Source: JACVRW01 sp963813495 (lineage in GTDB: Bacteria > Actinomycetota > Thermoleophilia > Solirubrobacterales > Thermoleophilaceae). From it: 64,000 nucleotides of DNA. The notes under the pieces were generated by a model. That model made no database searches. It saw nothing but the letters and a program-made list of their open reading frames with translations, and was not told where the DNA came from. A program made the position numbers and the translations under genes. Shown here piece by piece: positions 27,270-36,571 of the stretch (positions are counted from its first letter, which is position 1; each line of letters starts with the position of its first letter). The stretch lies in NCBI GenBank assembly GCA_963813495.1, contig CAWEZC010000009.1, positions 68,399-132,398 on the forward strand, written 5' to 3'.

Positions 27270-28523
27270 GTGCTCGCGGATCCGGCCCGGCGGCGAAACG
27301 TGCTGATCGCCGCCCTCGGCGCGCTCGCGCTCGGAGCCGGAGTGCTGGGCGCAGTCCTGGGCGCCAACCAGGGTGACGGGGACGGGCTGATCCGGCCGCT
27401 ACCCGAGCCGGGCCGCGCAAAGCCGCCGGAGCGGGTCTCCTTCCTCGCTCGCATCGTGCCGCCGCCTGCGGATCCCGGCGAGACCCGGGCGGAGGGCCCG
27501 GCGGTGCCCCGCAGCGTGGCCGACCTCGCCCGGCGGCTCCCGCTCGAGCGCAAGGTGGCTCAGCTGTTCCTCTACGGCTTCACGGGCCGCGACTCCGGTG
27601 CAGAGATCTTTCGCCGCCTGCGCCGGCTCGACCTGGGCGGCGTGGTGGTGACGGGACCGAACTACACCGATGCCGGCGGCCTGGGCGCGCTCGCCGGCGA
27701 GGCACGCCGGGTAGCGGGCTCGCGCAAACGCGTACCCCCGTTCGTCATGGCGATCCAAGAGGGTGGCGAGCTCAACTCGTTCCCCGATCTCCCGCCCGCC
27801 GATGCGCCTGCCGACCTGCCCTCGGCCCGCGAGGCCGGCCGCCAGGCGTTCGATTCCGCTCGCACCCTGCGCAGCCTGAACGTCACCGGGGTGCTGGGAC
27901 CGGTGCTCGATGTGGGGCTCGAGAGCGGTTCGGCGCTGGGGGTGCGCCTCTACTCCGACGACCCCGAGGAGGTGGCCGCGTACGCGGTCGCCACGGTGCG
28001 GGCCTACCGGCGCGCACGCGTGTTCAGCGCGGTCAAGCATCTACCGGGTATCGGCTCCGCCGATCAGTCGACCCAGGACGGGCCCGCAACCGTCGGGCTC
28101 GGCCTGCCGGAGCTGCGCGAGCGCGACCTGATTCCCTTTCGGGCAGCCATCGAGGCCGGCGTCCCCGGGGTGGTGCTGGGCCACGCGCTGTACCCGATCA
28201 GCGACTTCACGGTGCCCGCCTCCCTCTCCCCCGCGGTGGCCACGGAGCTGCTGCGCGACGAGCTCGGCTTCGAGGGCGTCGCGATCACCGACAACCTGGC
28301 CGATCCCGCCATCACGGCACTCTCCACGGTGCCCGCGGCGGCGGTCGAGGCGGTGCGCGCCGGTGCCGACATGGTCTTCGTGTCCGGGCCCCCCGGCGAT
28401 CAGCAGGCGGCCTTCGCTGCCCTCCTGCGGGCGGTGCGCAGCGGGCGCATCCCGCGGGCCAGGCTCGACCGGGCCGTGGGCCGGATCCTCGTGGCCAAGC
28501 GCAACTACGGGCTGATCGGCTAG
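27270..28523 (+). CDS. Membrane-anchored glycoside hydrolase family 3-like protein
   Basis: One N-terminal membrane segment (VLIAALGALALGAGVLGAVLG), a Pro-rich linker, then a GH3 N-terminal TIM barrel: ERKVAQLFLYGF, LDLGGVVVTG, SAVKHLPGIG and GFEGVAITDNLADPAI. The Asp in ITDN would be the nucleophile of NagZ-type beta-N-acetylhexosaminidases. The loop after KHLPG reads IGSADQSTQ and lacks the Asp-His pair that NagZ enzymes use as acid/base, so activity on N-acetylglucosamine links is doubtful. GTG start at 27270. It is divergent from lysC. 417 aa, outside the membrane. Confidence 0.8.
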   Translation: MLADPARRRNVLIAALGALALGAGVLGAVLGANQGDGDGLIRPLPEPGRAKPPERVSFLARIVPPPADPGETRAEGPAVPRSVADLARRLPLERKVAQLFLYGFTGRDSGAEIFRRLRRLDLGGVVVTGPNYTDAGGLGALAGEARRVAGSRKRVPPFVMAIQEGGELNSFPDLPPADAPADLPSAREAGRQAFDSARTLRSLNVTGVLGPVLDVGLESGSALGVRLYSDDPEEVAAYAVATVRAYRRARVFSAVKHLPGIGSADQSTQDGPATVGLGLPELRERDLIPFRAAIEAGVPGVVLGHALYPISDFTVPASLSPAVATELLRDELGFEGVAITDNLADPAITALSTVPAAAVEAVRAGADMVFVSGPPGDQQAAFAALLRAVRSGRIPRARLDRAVGRILVAKRNYGLIG

Positions 28524-28541
28524 AACGCGGCCGGCCGCGCC

Positions 28542-30545
28542 TCAGGCGAGCGGCTCGGCCTCGACCCGGTTGTCGTTGAAGATCGGCGCGTGGGCCGTCT
28601 CGGTCAGCACCTGCGAGGTGGTCACCTGGGCGCTGCGCCCGTCGCGGTAGTCGCGGTTCCACCAGCCCATGGGCGCGACCAGCACGCCGGGACGGGCATC
28701 CTCGGACACGCGCGCCCGGCAGGCAAAGGCTCCGCGGTCGTTCCACACGCGCACCTGTTCACCGTCCGCGATCCCGCGCTCAGCCGCGTCGGCGGGGTGT
28801 ACCACCACCTCGGGCTCGGGCTGGGCATCGTGTTGGCGGCGCTGGTTGGCGAAGGTCGAGTTGAGGAAGAGGTGCGTCTTCGGGGTCACGAGCGCGAGCC
28901 GGAAGCGCTCGGCGAGCGCGGCGTCCGCCACCTCCGCCGGGGGCACGTAGTCGGCCCGCAGGGCCACCCTGCCCGACTGGGTGCCGAAGCCGCCCTCGGC
29001 ATGGGGCACCGGCCCCTGGCCCAGGTCGATCTTGGTCCAGCCGCGCTCGCGCAGGCCGTTCTCCTCGAAGCCCTCGAGCAGCTGCTCGACCAGCTGCTCG
29101 TCGCTGTCGGTGAAGCAGGGTTCGTCGAGCCCGAGCCGAGCCGCCAGCAGGCGGAAGGCCTCGGTGTTGGGCTTGGCCTCCCCGAGCGGCTCGATCGCCG
29201 GCTCGCTCCAGGTGAGGTAGTGGTGGCCCCAGGAGAAGATCACGTCGCGGTGCTCGAGCTGGGTGGTGGCCGGCAGCACCACGTCCGCATGGGCGGCGGT
29301 GTCGGTCATGAACTGTTCGAGCACCACGCTGAACAGGTCCTCGCGGCCCAGCCCCTCCAGCACGCGCTCCTGATCGGGCGCGATCGCAGCCGGATTGGAG
29401 TTCCAGCACACCAGGGCCCGCACCGGTGGCTCGAGCTCGGGGTCGGTCAGCGCCCGGCCCAGCTGGGACATGTTGATCGTGCGCACGGGGCCGGGGCGCA
29501 GCTCGCGCCGCTGCAGCGGCCCCTCGCTCACGGCCGCCGCGGTGGCGGTGGGGATGTACGAGCATCCGCCGCCGCGGTCGCGCCAGGCCCCGGTGAGCGC
29601 CGGCAGCGAGGCCAGCGTGGAGTAGGCGGCGGGCGCGCCGAGGTGGCGCTGAGCGCCCACTCCCAGGCGCAGCAGGGCCGGACGCGTGGAGGCGAAGGCC
29701 CGGCCCACGCGGGCGATCGTCTCGGCCTCCACCCCGCTGATCTCGGCGGCGCGCTCGACCGGGAACTCGGCCAGCTGCGCCAGCAGCTCGTCGTAGCCCT
29801 CCGCGTGGCGCCGACACCAGTCTTCGTCCTGCAGGCCGGCGTCGACGATCGCCCGCATCATCCCGATGCCCAGCGCGGCGTCGGTGCCGGGCAGCGGGCG
29901 CAGGTGCTCGTCGGCCACCCGCGCGGTGCGGCTGCGGAAGGGGTCGACGACCACGATTCGGGCGCCCGCCTTGCGGGCGTCGAGCAGTTTGCGCCACAGG
30001 TGGGGAGCGGTGGACATCGGGTTCCAGCCCCACACGACCACGTAACGCGCGTTGTGCCACTCCTCGGGATCGACCTCCGGCGAGAAGCCGTGCGCCATCA
30101 CGGTGCCGGCGATGCCCGCGCTGGCACAGATGGTCCGCTCGAGCTCCGTAGCGCCCAGAGCGTTCATCACACGCGCGCTCATCGTGTTCCCCTGGATCAG
30201 GCCCTGCGTGCCGGCGTACGAATAGGGCAGGATCGACTCGCCGCCGAACTCGTCGCGCGCACGCGCGAGCCCTGCGGCCGCGCGATCGAGGGCTTCGTCC
30301 CAGCTCGCGCGCCGGAAGCGGGCCTCGCCCTTGGCGCCCTCGCGGATCAGGGGGTGCAGAAGCCGCTCTTCGGAATAGACGCGCTCGAGGTAGTTGGACA
30401 CCTTGCCGCACAGGAAGCCCACGGTGATCGGGTGATCGGGATCGCCGGCCACCTTGGTCGCCCGGCCGTCCTCCACCGTCACGTGCATGGCGCAGGTGTC
30501 GGGACAGTCGTGCGGACAGGCGCCGCGGACCAGGCGGGTGGCCAT
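28542..30545 (-). CDS. Molybdopterin-dependent oxidoreductase (DMSO reductase family)
   Basis: Cytosolic 667-residue enzyme with an N-terminal 4Fe-4S motif GACPHDCPDTCAMHV plus GFLCGK (Cys-x3-Cys-x3-Cys-x27-Cys) and the bis-MGD domains of the DMSO reductase superfamily (VVVWGWNPMSTAPH, LPGTDAALGIGMM, ADVVLPATTQLEH, and a C-terminal dinucleotide domain HPADAAERGIADGEQVRVWN). No Tat signal is seen. The closest functional types are formate dehydrogenase-like or assimilatory enzymes with unknown substrate. No dedicated Fe-S or membrane partner lies next to it. ATG at 30545 fits the cluster start; the frame upstream is noise. Confidence 0.85.
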   Translation of the reverse strand: MATRLVRGACPHDCPDTCAMHVTVEDGRATKVAGDPDHPITVGFLCGKVSNYLERVYSEERLLHPLIREGAKGEARFRRASWDEALDRAAAGLARARDEFGGESILPYSYAGTQGLIQGNTMSARVMNALGATELERTICASAGIAGTVMAHGFSPEVDPEEWHNARYVVVWGWNPMSTAPHLWRKLLDARKAGARIVVVDPFRSRTARVADEHLRPLPGTDAALGIGMMRAIVDAGLQDEDWCRRHAEGYDELLAQLAEFPVERAAEISGVEAETIARVGRAFASTRPALLRLGVGAQRHLGAPAAYSTLASLPALTGAWRDRGGGCSYIPTATAAAVSEGPLQRRELRPGPVRTINMSQLGRALTDPELEPPVRALVCWNSNPAAIAPDQERVLEGLGREDLFSVVLEQFMTDTAAHADVVLPATTQLEHRDVIFSWGHHYLTWSEPAIEPLGEAKPNTEAFRLLAARLGLDEPCFTDSDEQLVEQLLEGFEENGLRERGWTKIDLGQGPVPHAEGGFGTQSGRVALRADYVPPAEVADAALAERFRLALVTPKTHLFLNSTFANQRRQHDAQPEPEVVVHPADAAERGIADGEQVRVWNDRGAFACRARVSEDARPGVLVAPMGWWNRDYRDGRSAQVTTSQVLTETAHAPIFNDNRVEAEPLA

Positions 30546-30573
30546 AGCGGTGATCGTACGCCTCCGCGCCTGG

Positions 30574-31176
30574 CTAGATCGCCTGGCGGCCGCGCAGCGC
30601 CCGGCCGAGCGTGATCTCGTCCGCGTACTCGAGGTCCGAGCCCACCGGCAGCCCGCTGGCCAGCCGCGTGACCACCACCTCGGGTGAGCGCTCGCGCAGC
30701 GCATCGGCCAGGAAGAGCGCGGTGGCCTCGCCGGTGGTTGTGGCGTTGGTGGCGATCACCACCTCGCGCACCGCGGCGCCGTTGTCCACCCGGCCCAGGA
30801 GCTCGGAGACGTGGAGGTCCTCGGGATCGACCCCGTCGATCGGCGAGAGGGCGCCGCCCAGCACGTGATAGCGCCCATGGAACTCGCCCGAGCGCTCGAT
30901 CGGGATCACGTCGCTCGGCTGCTCGACCACGCAGATCGTGGCCGTCTCGCGGCGCTCGTCCTGACAGATCCGGCAGGTGGCCTCCGTGGCCAGGTTGAAG
31001 CAGACCTCGCACTGGCCGACCGTGGCCTTGACCTCCCGGATGGCGTCCGCCAGCGCGAGCGCCTCTTCCTCCGAAGCGCTCAGGACGTGGAAGGCGAGGC
31101 GCTGCGCGGTGCGCTGCCCGATGCCGGGCAGGCGGGCGAGCTCGGTGATTAGGCGGTTGACCGGTGCAGCGAACAA
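30574..31176 (-). CDS. recR: Recombination protein RecR
   Basis: RecFOR-pathway protein that loads RecA at gaps. Helix-hairpin-helix ELARLPGIGQRTAQRLAFHV, a zinc finger CEVCFNLATEATCRICQDE, and a Toprim domain (ICVVEQPSDVIPIER, ATNATTTGEATALFLAD) come in the normal order. 200 aa. It is last in the dnaX-ybaB-recR group, an arrangement found in most bacteria. Confidence 0.96.
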   Translation of the reverse strand: MFAAPVNRLITELARLPGIGQRTAQRLAFHVLSASEEEALALADAIREVKATVGQCEVCFNLATEATCRICQDERRETATICVVEQPSDVIPIERSGEFHGRYHVLGGALSPIDGVDPEDLHVSELLGRVDNGAAVREVVIATNATTTGEATALFLADALRERSPEVVVTRLASGLPVGSDLEYADEITLGRALRGRQAI

Positions 31177-31219
31177 GGGGCCGAACAGCGTAGCTTCGGC
31201 CGCGGTCGGGCCGGCCGGG

Positions 31220-31561
31220 CTAGAACCCAGGCAGGCCCAGGCCGCCGAGCCCGCCGGCGCCGCCCAGGCCGCCGGTGGCCGCGCTCATCTTCGTCGCGGC
31301 CAGCTCCTGGGCGGAGCGGATCGCCTCGTTGACCGCGGCCTGGACCATGTCCTGCAGCATGTCCACGTCCTCTGGGTCGACCGCCTCGGGATCGATGGTC
31401 AGCTCCTTGAGCTCCAGGTCGCCGCTGATCTTGACCGTCACCATGCCTCCGCCCGCGCTCGTCTCCACCACCTCGTTGGCGAGCTCCTCCTGGGCCTTGG
31501 CCATGTCGGCTTGCATCTTCTGGACCTGCTTCATCATCTGGCTCATGTTGGGCTGACCCAT
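31220..31561 (-). CDS. ybaB: YbaB/EbfC family nucleoid-associated protein
   Basis: Small DNA-binding dimer. NMSQMMKQVQKMQADMAKAQ forms the long helix, followed by GGGMVTVKISGDLELKELTI and a helix LQDMVQAAVNEAIRSAQ. The C-terminus is a Gly/Leu-rich tail (GGLGGAGGLGGLGLPGF). 113 aa. It sits 2 bp after dnaX and before recR, the conserved neighbourhood. Confidence 0.94.
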   Translation of the reverse strand: MGQPNMSQMMKQVQKMQADMAKAQEELANEVVETSAGGGMVTVKISGDLELKELTIDPEAVDPEDVDMLQDMVQAAVNEAIRSAQELAATKMSAATGGLGGAGGLGGLGLPGF

Positions 31562-31563
31562 CT

Positions 31564-33243
31564 CTACTGGTCCTTTTCCTCTTCGGGATCGTCAAAGACC
31601 TCCTCCGCGCCGAACTCCGCACGTAGGCGCTCGATGAGCTGGTCGTGGTCGAGGGTGGCCGGGCCGGGTGCCGCCGCCTCGTCGCTCAGCTCGAAGGCAA
31701 GTGCGAGCGAATGCCCGGTGAGCCCGCGCAGGGCGCTGGTCACCAGCTCGCGGTTGGCCTCCGCCTTCTTCTTCACGAAGGCGGCGTCGGTGGGGAAGGC
31801 GACCGTCAGCCGGTCGGCCTCGACCGCGGTCGGGACGGCAGCGCCGATCGCGGCGCCCAGCATCCCGTTGTCCTCGGTCACCGCATCGGCCACGGCCGGC
31901 CATAGGGCCCTGATCTGCTCGAGCTCGACCGCCCCCACGGGCTGCGGCGCCTGCTCGGCCCGAGGCTCGACTGCCACCGCGGCCGAGGGGCCGGCCGCCG
32001 TCGCTCGCTGAGGAGCGGCCGGCGCCTGAGCCTGCGCGGAGCTCGACTCGGCCCCGGGCTCGGCCGCCGGCTCCTGGGGCGCCCCAGCCGCACCGAGCCT
32101 CCGTTCGAGCTGCTCGATTCGGTAGATGAGCGCCTGTAGCGAGAGGTCGGCCTGGGGCTGAGTTGCCTTCAACAGCGCCATCTCGAGCTGGATGCGCGGC
32201 TCCGAGCCGTCCTTGACGGCGGCGATCGCCGCGGCCAGGAAGTCGATCGCGCGCAGGATCTCGCCCTGCGAGAAGCGCTCGGCCTGGGAGGACAGGCGGT
32301 CGGTGTGCCCGGCGGTGACCGAGAAGGACTCGGGCACCTCGCCCAGCGTCTGAACCACGAACAGATGCCGCAGGTGGGCCGACAGGTCGCGCATGAACTG
32401 CGTGTAGTCGCGCCCCGACTCGCCCAGCCTCTGCACGCCCAGGAGGGCCGCCTTGGGATCCCGCGTGGCCAGCGCCTCCGCGGCGTCGAGCACGAGCTCG
32501 GCGTCGGCCACCCCCAGGATGTCGAGCACGTCGCCGAGGTCCACCTGGCGGCCGCCGTAGGTGACGAGCTGCTCGAGTGTGCCGAGGGCGTCGCGGAACG
32601 AGCCGGTGGCCGCGCGCGCGAGCATCGCCACCGCCGAGTCGGGAATCTCGATCTCCTCCTCGGCGGCCACCCGGCGCAGCACGCCCGCGATCTGCTCGAG
32701 CGAGGGGCGCTGGAAGTCGAAGCGGTGGCAGCGGTCCACGATGGTGGCCGGGACCTTGTGGGCCTCGGTGGTGGCCAGCACGAAGACCACGTGCGCCGGC
32801 GGCTCCTCCAGCGTCTTGAGGAAGGCGTTCCAGGCCGCCGTGGAGAGCATGTGCGCCTCGTCGAGGATGTAGACGCGCCGGTGACCCTGCATCGGCGCCA
32901 GCGCCACGTTTTCGCGCAACTCGCGGATGTCGTCCACCGAGTTGTTGGAGGCAGCGTCCATCTCGACCACGTCGAGGGAGGTGCCCGCCAGGATGGCGCG
33001 CGACTCCGCTGTGTCGGGGTCGAACTCGACGTCGGGGCCACCCTCGGCGTTCAGGGCGCAGGCCAGCAGCTTGGCCATGGAGGTCTTGCCCGTCCCGCGC
33101 GAGCCCACGAACAGGTAGGCGTGGTGAACCTTGTCGAGCCCGATCGCGTTGCGGAGCGTCCTGACGATGTGCTCCTGGCCCACCACCGAGTCAAAGGTGC
33201 GTGGGCGGTGGCGGCGGTACAGGGAGAGCATCAGTCGCCCCAT
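31564..33243 (-). CDS. dnaX: DNA polymerase III subunit gamma/tau
   Basis: Clamp-loader ATPase. SLYRRHRPRTFDSVVGQEHI opens the AAA+ domain, Walker A GSRGTGKT is at 47-54, Walker B VYILDEAHML and sensor LATTEAHKVPATIVDRC follow, then a collar domain, a Pro/Ala/Gln-rich linker (390-440) and a C-terminal domain. The zinc module after Walker A is altered: the segment LNAEGGPDVEFDPDTAES (64-81) contains none of the four cysteines normally found there. The start could be at 33231 (MLSLYRRH). It is first gene of dnaX-ybaB-recR. 559 aa. Confidence 0.95.
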   Translation of the reverse strand: MGRLMLSLYRRHRPRTFDSVVGQEHIVRTLRNAIGLDKVHHAYLFVGSRGTGKTSMAKLLACALNAEGGPDVEFDPDTAESRAILAGTSLDVVEMDAASNNSVDDIRELRENVALAPMQGHRRVYILDEAHMLSTAAWNAFLKTLEEPPAHVVFVLATTEAHKVPATIVDRCHRFDFQRPSLEQIAGVLRRVAAEEEIEIPDSAVAMLARAATGSFRDALGTLEQLVTYGGRQVDLGDVLDILGVADAELVLDAAEALATRDPKAALLGVQRLGESGRDYTQFMRDLSAHLRHLFVVQTLGEVPESFSVTAGHTDRLSSQAERFSQGEILRAIDFLAAAIAAVKDGSEPRIQLEMALLKATQPQADLSLQALIYRIEQLERRLGAAGAPQEPAAEPGAESSSAQAQAPAAPQRATAAGPSAAVAVEPRAEQAPQPVGAVELEQIRALWPAVADAVTEDNGMLGAAIGAAVPTAVEADRLTVAFPTDAAFVKKKAEANRELVTSALRGLTGHSLALAFELSDEAAAPGPATLDHDQLIERLRAEFGAEEVFDDPEEEKDQ

Positions 33244-33299
33244 GCTAGCTGCGCGGCGGGCGGTGGACAGCGGACCCGCCCGCGGAGATACTCGCTCGC

Positions 33300-33728
33300 A
33301 TGATCTCCACTGTGGCCGTCGGCACGGACGGCTCCTCGACCGCGAGCGACGCCGTCGAAGCGGCCGCCGAAATGGCTCGCCGCTACGACGCGAAGCTGGT
33401 GCTGCTGAGCGCTTTCCAGGCGACCGACGGCGCGCCGCGGAACCTCAGCGGGTCCTCGCGCGAGATCCAATGGAGCTTCAGCCCCGTGGCCCGGCTGACC
33501 GAGCAGCTCGAGCGAACCGAGGCGGAGCTGCGCGCCGGCGGGATCGAATGCGACACGCTCATCGAGGAGGGCGACCCGGCGGAGGTGCTCGTCCGGCTCG
33601 CGGAGCGCTGCGGAGCCGATGTGCTCGTCATCGGCAACAAAGGGATGCAGCGTCGCCTGCTGGGCAGCGTCCCGAACACCGTGACCCACAGGGCGAGCTG
33701 CTCGGTGTTCGTGGTGAAGACGACCTAG
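33300..33728 (+). CDS. Universal stress protein (UspA family)
   Basis: Single Usp domain, 142 aa: VAVGTDGSSTASDAVEAAAE at the start and ADVLVIGNKGMQRRLLGSVP at the end. The ATP-binding motif of the family is G-x2-G-x9-G-S/T; here only six residues separate GNKG from GS, a three-residue shortening, so nucleotide binding is uncertain. It is divergent from dnaX. Confidence 0.88.
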   Translation: MISTVAVGTDGSSTASDAVEAAAEMARRYDAKLVLLSAFQATDGAPRNLSGSSREIQWSFSPVARLTEQLERTEAELRAGGIECDTLIEEGDPAEVLVRLAERCGADVLVIGNKGMQRRLLGSVPNTVTHRASCSVFVVKTT

Positions 33729-33845
33729 ACCGGCACGAGGTCCGTGCTGGGGAGCGACATACGCGCCTTGCTCCACCCGATGGACACCACGCGGCACGCC
33801 GGTCCTCGTCACAGTGCGAGCCGGCCCGGGCGTATATGCCGTCGA

Positions 33846-36074
33846 CTAGTCGAGCAGGTCGAGCGCGGCGCCTACCACCGTCTCGGCGTCGATCTCGTGG
33901 TGGCGGTAGACGTCCGCGAGGTCGCCCGACTGGCCGAAGCGGCTCACGCCGAGCGGTGTCAGCGGCACCGCGTTGACGGAGGCCAGGAAGGTGAGCGCGT
34001 TGGGATCGCCGTCGAGCACCGTGACCATCGGGGCGGCGCGCTCGGGGGGCAGCAGAGCGTCGAGGATCTCCGTGGGGTGGTCGGCCAGGCCGGCGCGCGC
34101 GCGCAGGGAGCGGAAGAGCAGGTCGGCGCTGGTCACGCAGAGCACGTCGACGTCGTCGCCCAGCACCGCGGCCGCTTCGAGCACCTCGGGCATCACCGCG
34201 CCCATCCCCACCAGCGTGAGCCGCGGCCGGCCGGGAGCGCGGCGCAGCGGATAGCCGCCGGCCAGCACCAGATCGCGCTCCACCTTCCCGGCGTGCGCCT
34301 GTTCGATCGGCCGCGTGGAGAGCCGGAAGTAGGCCGACTCGCCGTCCGGCCGGCCCAGCCGTGACAGCGCGTGCAGCAGGGTCCATTCCAGGTCCTGCCC
34401 AAAGGCCGGCTCCCAGAAGGTGCAGCCCGGCTGCGCGATTCCGATCGAGGGCGTGACGATCGACTGGTGCGCTCCGCCCTCGGGCGCCAGCGACACGCCG
34501 CTCGGCGTGCCCACCAGGATCGACTGCCCGCCCGCGTAGATGCCGAACGACCACGGCTCGAGCGCCCGGCCCACGAACGGGTCGTAGATCGTTCCGATCG
34601 GCAGCAGTGGCTGGCCGTAGCGGCTCCAGGTCACGCCCAGCTCGCCGAGCAGGCCCACCAGGTTGGTCTCGGCGATCCCGAGCTCGATGTGGCGCCCGGC
34701 TGTGCTCTCGTGCCAGTGCACGAGCGTCTGGGAGTCGTCGGAAAACCAGTCGCGCCGCTCCCCCACCGACCAGATCCCCGCCTTGTTGATCCAGCCGCCC
34801 AGGTTGGTCGAGCTGGCCACGTCCGGGCTCACGGTGACCACGCGCTCGGCCACCTCGGGGGCCTCGTAGCCAAGGTCGACGAAGAAGCGCCCGAAGGCCT
34901 GCTGGGTTGATGTAGCGCCCCGGTGCTTGCGCCCCAGGCTGGCCGGGACCGCGACGGGCCGGCGCGGCCGGGGCTCGTCGCGAGCCAGCGCCACCGCTGC
35001 CGCGTTGCATAGCTGCGCCTCGGGGCTCGCAGGATCGAAGCGCGCCCAGGGCGCGCGCGGATCGGCGCCGAGGCTCTCGGCGAGCTCGGCGAACTGGTCG
35101 GCGGTGAGCAGCGCCGAGTGGTTCTCCGGATGGCCCTCGATGGGCAGCGACCAGCCCTTGAGCGTGTAGGCGAACACGACCGTCGGGCGGTCGTGCTCGA
35201 CGGCCCGGTAGGCCTCGATGAGCTTGCTCAGATCGTGGCCCCCGAGGTCGCGGAAGGCCTCGCGCAGCTCATCGTCTTCCAGCTCGCTCACCAGCCGCCC
35301 CAGCTTCGGAGCCCGGCCCGGCAGGCGCTCGCGCAGCTCGCCCGGCTGTGCTCGTAGCAGGCGCTGGTACTCCTCGTTGGGCATCTCGTCGATGCGCCGG
35401 CGCAGCTCCGCGCCGCCCTCGCGCTCGAACAACGACTCCAGACGGCGCCCGTACTTGACCGTGATCACCTGCCAGCCCGCCGCCTCGAACATCCCCGCCA
35501 GGCGGCCGAAGGCGATGTCGGGGACCACCCGGTCGAGCGACTGGCGGTTGAGGTCCACCACCCACAGCACCTCCCCCAGTCGCGCCACCCAGGGGTCGGC
35601 AATCGCCTCCCAGACCGCGCCCTCATCCAGCTCGGCGTCGCCCAGCAGCGCGATCTGGCGACCCATCGGCGGCGCCTCGAGGCGGTGATGCTCGAGGTAG
35701 CGGCGCGCCATGGCCGCCCAGATCGGGGCGGTCGCGCCGATACCGACCGAACCGGTGGAGAAGTCCACGGGATCGGGATCCTTGGTCCGGCTCGGATAGC
35801 TCTGGAGGCCGCCGAACTCGCGCAGGGTCTCGAGATAGCGCTCGTCGAGGCGCCCGAGCAGGTAATTGACGGCGTGCAGCACGGGTGACGCGTGCGGTTT
35901 GACCGAGACGCGGTCCTCGGCCCGCAGCTCGGAGAACCACAGCGCCGTCATCAGCGACACCATCGACGCGCTCGAAGCCTGGTGGCCTCCCACCTTGACC
36001 CCGGAGCGGTTCTCGCGCACCCGGTTGGCGTGATGAACGATCGCCGTGGCCAGCCACAACACCCGGCGCTCCAC
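33846..36074 (-). CDS. Pyruvate dehydrogenase E1-like transketolase
   Basis: Thiamine-diphosphate enzyme of the homodimeric E1 (AceE)/transketolase type. The ThDP motif starts LLGDAELDEGAVWEAI and ends with LNRQ, the pyrimidine domain has STAGRHIELGIAETNLVGLL, and PEGGAHQSIVTPSIG is AceE-like. It lacks an obvious E2-docking N-terminus and no E2 or E3 gene is near, so the natural substrate (pyruvate, another 2-oxo acid or a sugar phosphate) is open. Start choice: GTG at 36074 lies 20 bp past the upstream SnoaL gene, while the ATG at 36164 would overlap it by 71 bp; family similarity begins near ERRVLWLATAIVHHANRVR. About 742 aa. Confidence 0.82.
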   Translation of the reverse strand: MERRVLWLATAIVHHANRVRENRSGVKVGGHQASSASMVSLMTALWFSELRAEDRVSVKPHASPVLHAVNYLLGRLDERYLETLREFGGLQSYPSRTKDPDPVDFSTGSVGIGATAPIWAAMARRYLEHHRLEAPPMGRQIALLGDAELDEGAVWEAIADPWVARLGEVLWVVDLNRQSLDRVVPDIAFGRLAGMFEAAGWQVITVKYGRRLESLFEREGGAELRRRIDEMPNEEYQRLLRAQPGELRERLPGRAPKLGRLVSELEDDELREAFRDLGGHDLSKLIEAYRAVEHDRPTVVFAYTLKGWSLPIEGHPENHSALLTADQFAELAESLGADPRAPWARFDPASPEAQLCNAAAVALARDEPRPRRPVAVPASLGRKHRGATSTQQAFGRFFVDLGYEAPEVAERVVTVSPDVASSTNLGGWINKAGIWSVGERRDWFSDDSQTLVHWHESTAGRHIELGIAETNLVGLLGELGVTWSRYGQPLLPIGTIYDPFVGRALEPWSFGIYAGGQSILVGTPSGVSLAPEGGAHQSIVTPSIGIAQPGCTFWEPAFGQDLEWTLLHALSRLGRPDGESAYFRLSTRPIEQAHAGKVERDLVLAGGYPLRRAPGRPRLTLVGMGAVMPEVLEAAAVLGDDVDVLCVTSADLLFRSLRARAGLADHPTEILDALLPPERAAPMVTVLDGDPNALTFLASVNAVPLTPLGVSRFGQSGDLADVYRHHEIDAETVVGAALDLLD

Positions 36075-36093
36075 TCCCTGGAGGGTGCTCAGG

Positions 36094-36498
36094 TCAGCCG
36101 GAGCGTGCGGCGGCGACGGCGGAGTCGTGATCGGTGAACCACTCAAACGAGGCGATCTTCCCATCCCTGAGCCCGATGAGGATCACGAAGGGCATGTCGC
36201 CCTCCACCCCGCTGGAACGGCCTCGTGCCCTCCAGGCGCCGCTCGCCACGACGCGGTCGCCATACACCTCGATCCTGTCGGCGTCGATCAGGCTGGACTC
36301 CCACACCGTGCGCCACTGGTCGATGTTGGCTCGGATACCGTCGTGACCGCGATACGTCGTCTGCTCGGGCCACTCGGCGCCAGCGTACATGGCGGCGTCT
36401 TGCGCAAACAGCTCCACCACCGCGTCCACGTCGCCCCGGTTCCAGCGGTCGATCAGAAGGCGTGCGAATTGGCGCTTGTCCTCGTCCTCGTCCGCCAT
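36094..36498 (-). CDS. SnoaL/NTF2-like family protein
   Basis: A 134-residue cone-fold protein: FARLLIDRWNRGDVDAVVEL, a hydrophobic core and GKIASFEWFTDHDSA at the end. Such proteins are enzymes or ligand binders. The ATG at 36498 is followed by an acidic lead (MADEDEDKRQ). It is 20 bp upstream of the E1-like gene on the same strand and downstream of ffs. Confidence 0.75.
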   Translation of the reverse strand: MADEDEDKRQFARLLIDRWNRGDVDAVVELFAQDAAMYAGAEWPEQTTYRGHDGIRANIDQWRTVWESSLIDADRIEVYGDRVVASGAWRARGRSSGVEGDMPFVILIGLRDGKIASFEWFTDHDSAVAAARSG

Positions 36499-36571
36499 CG
36501 CGAGGCCAGTGTATGGACCGTGCACCCTTCTTCGAAACTCGTTCTCGGGCGTGCCCGCCGATCATCGGCTC

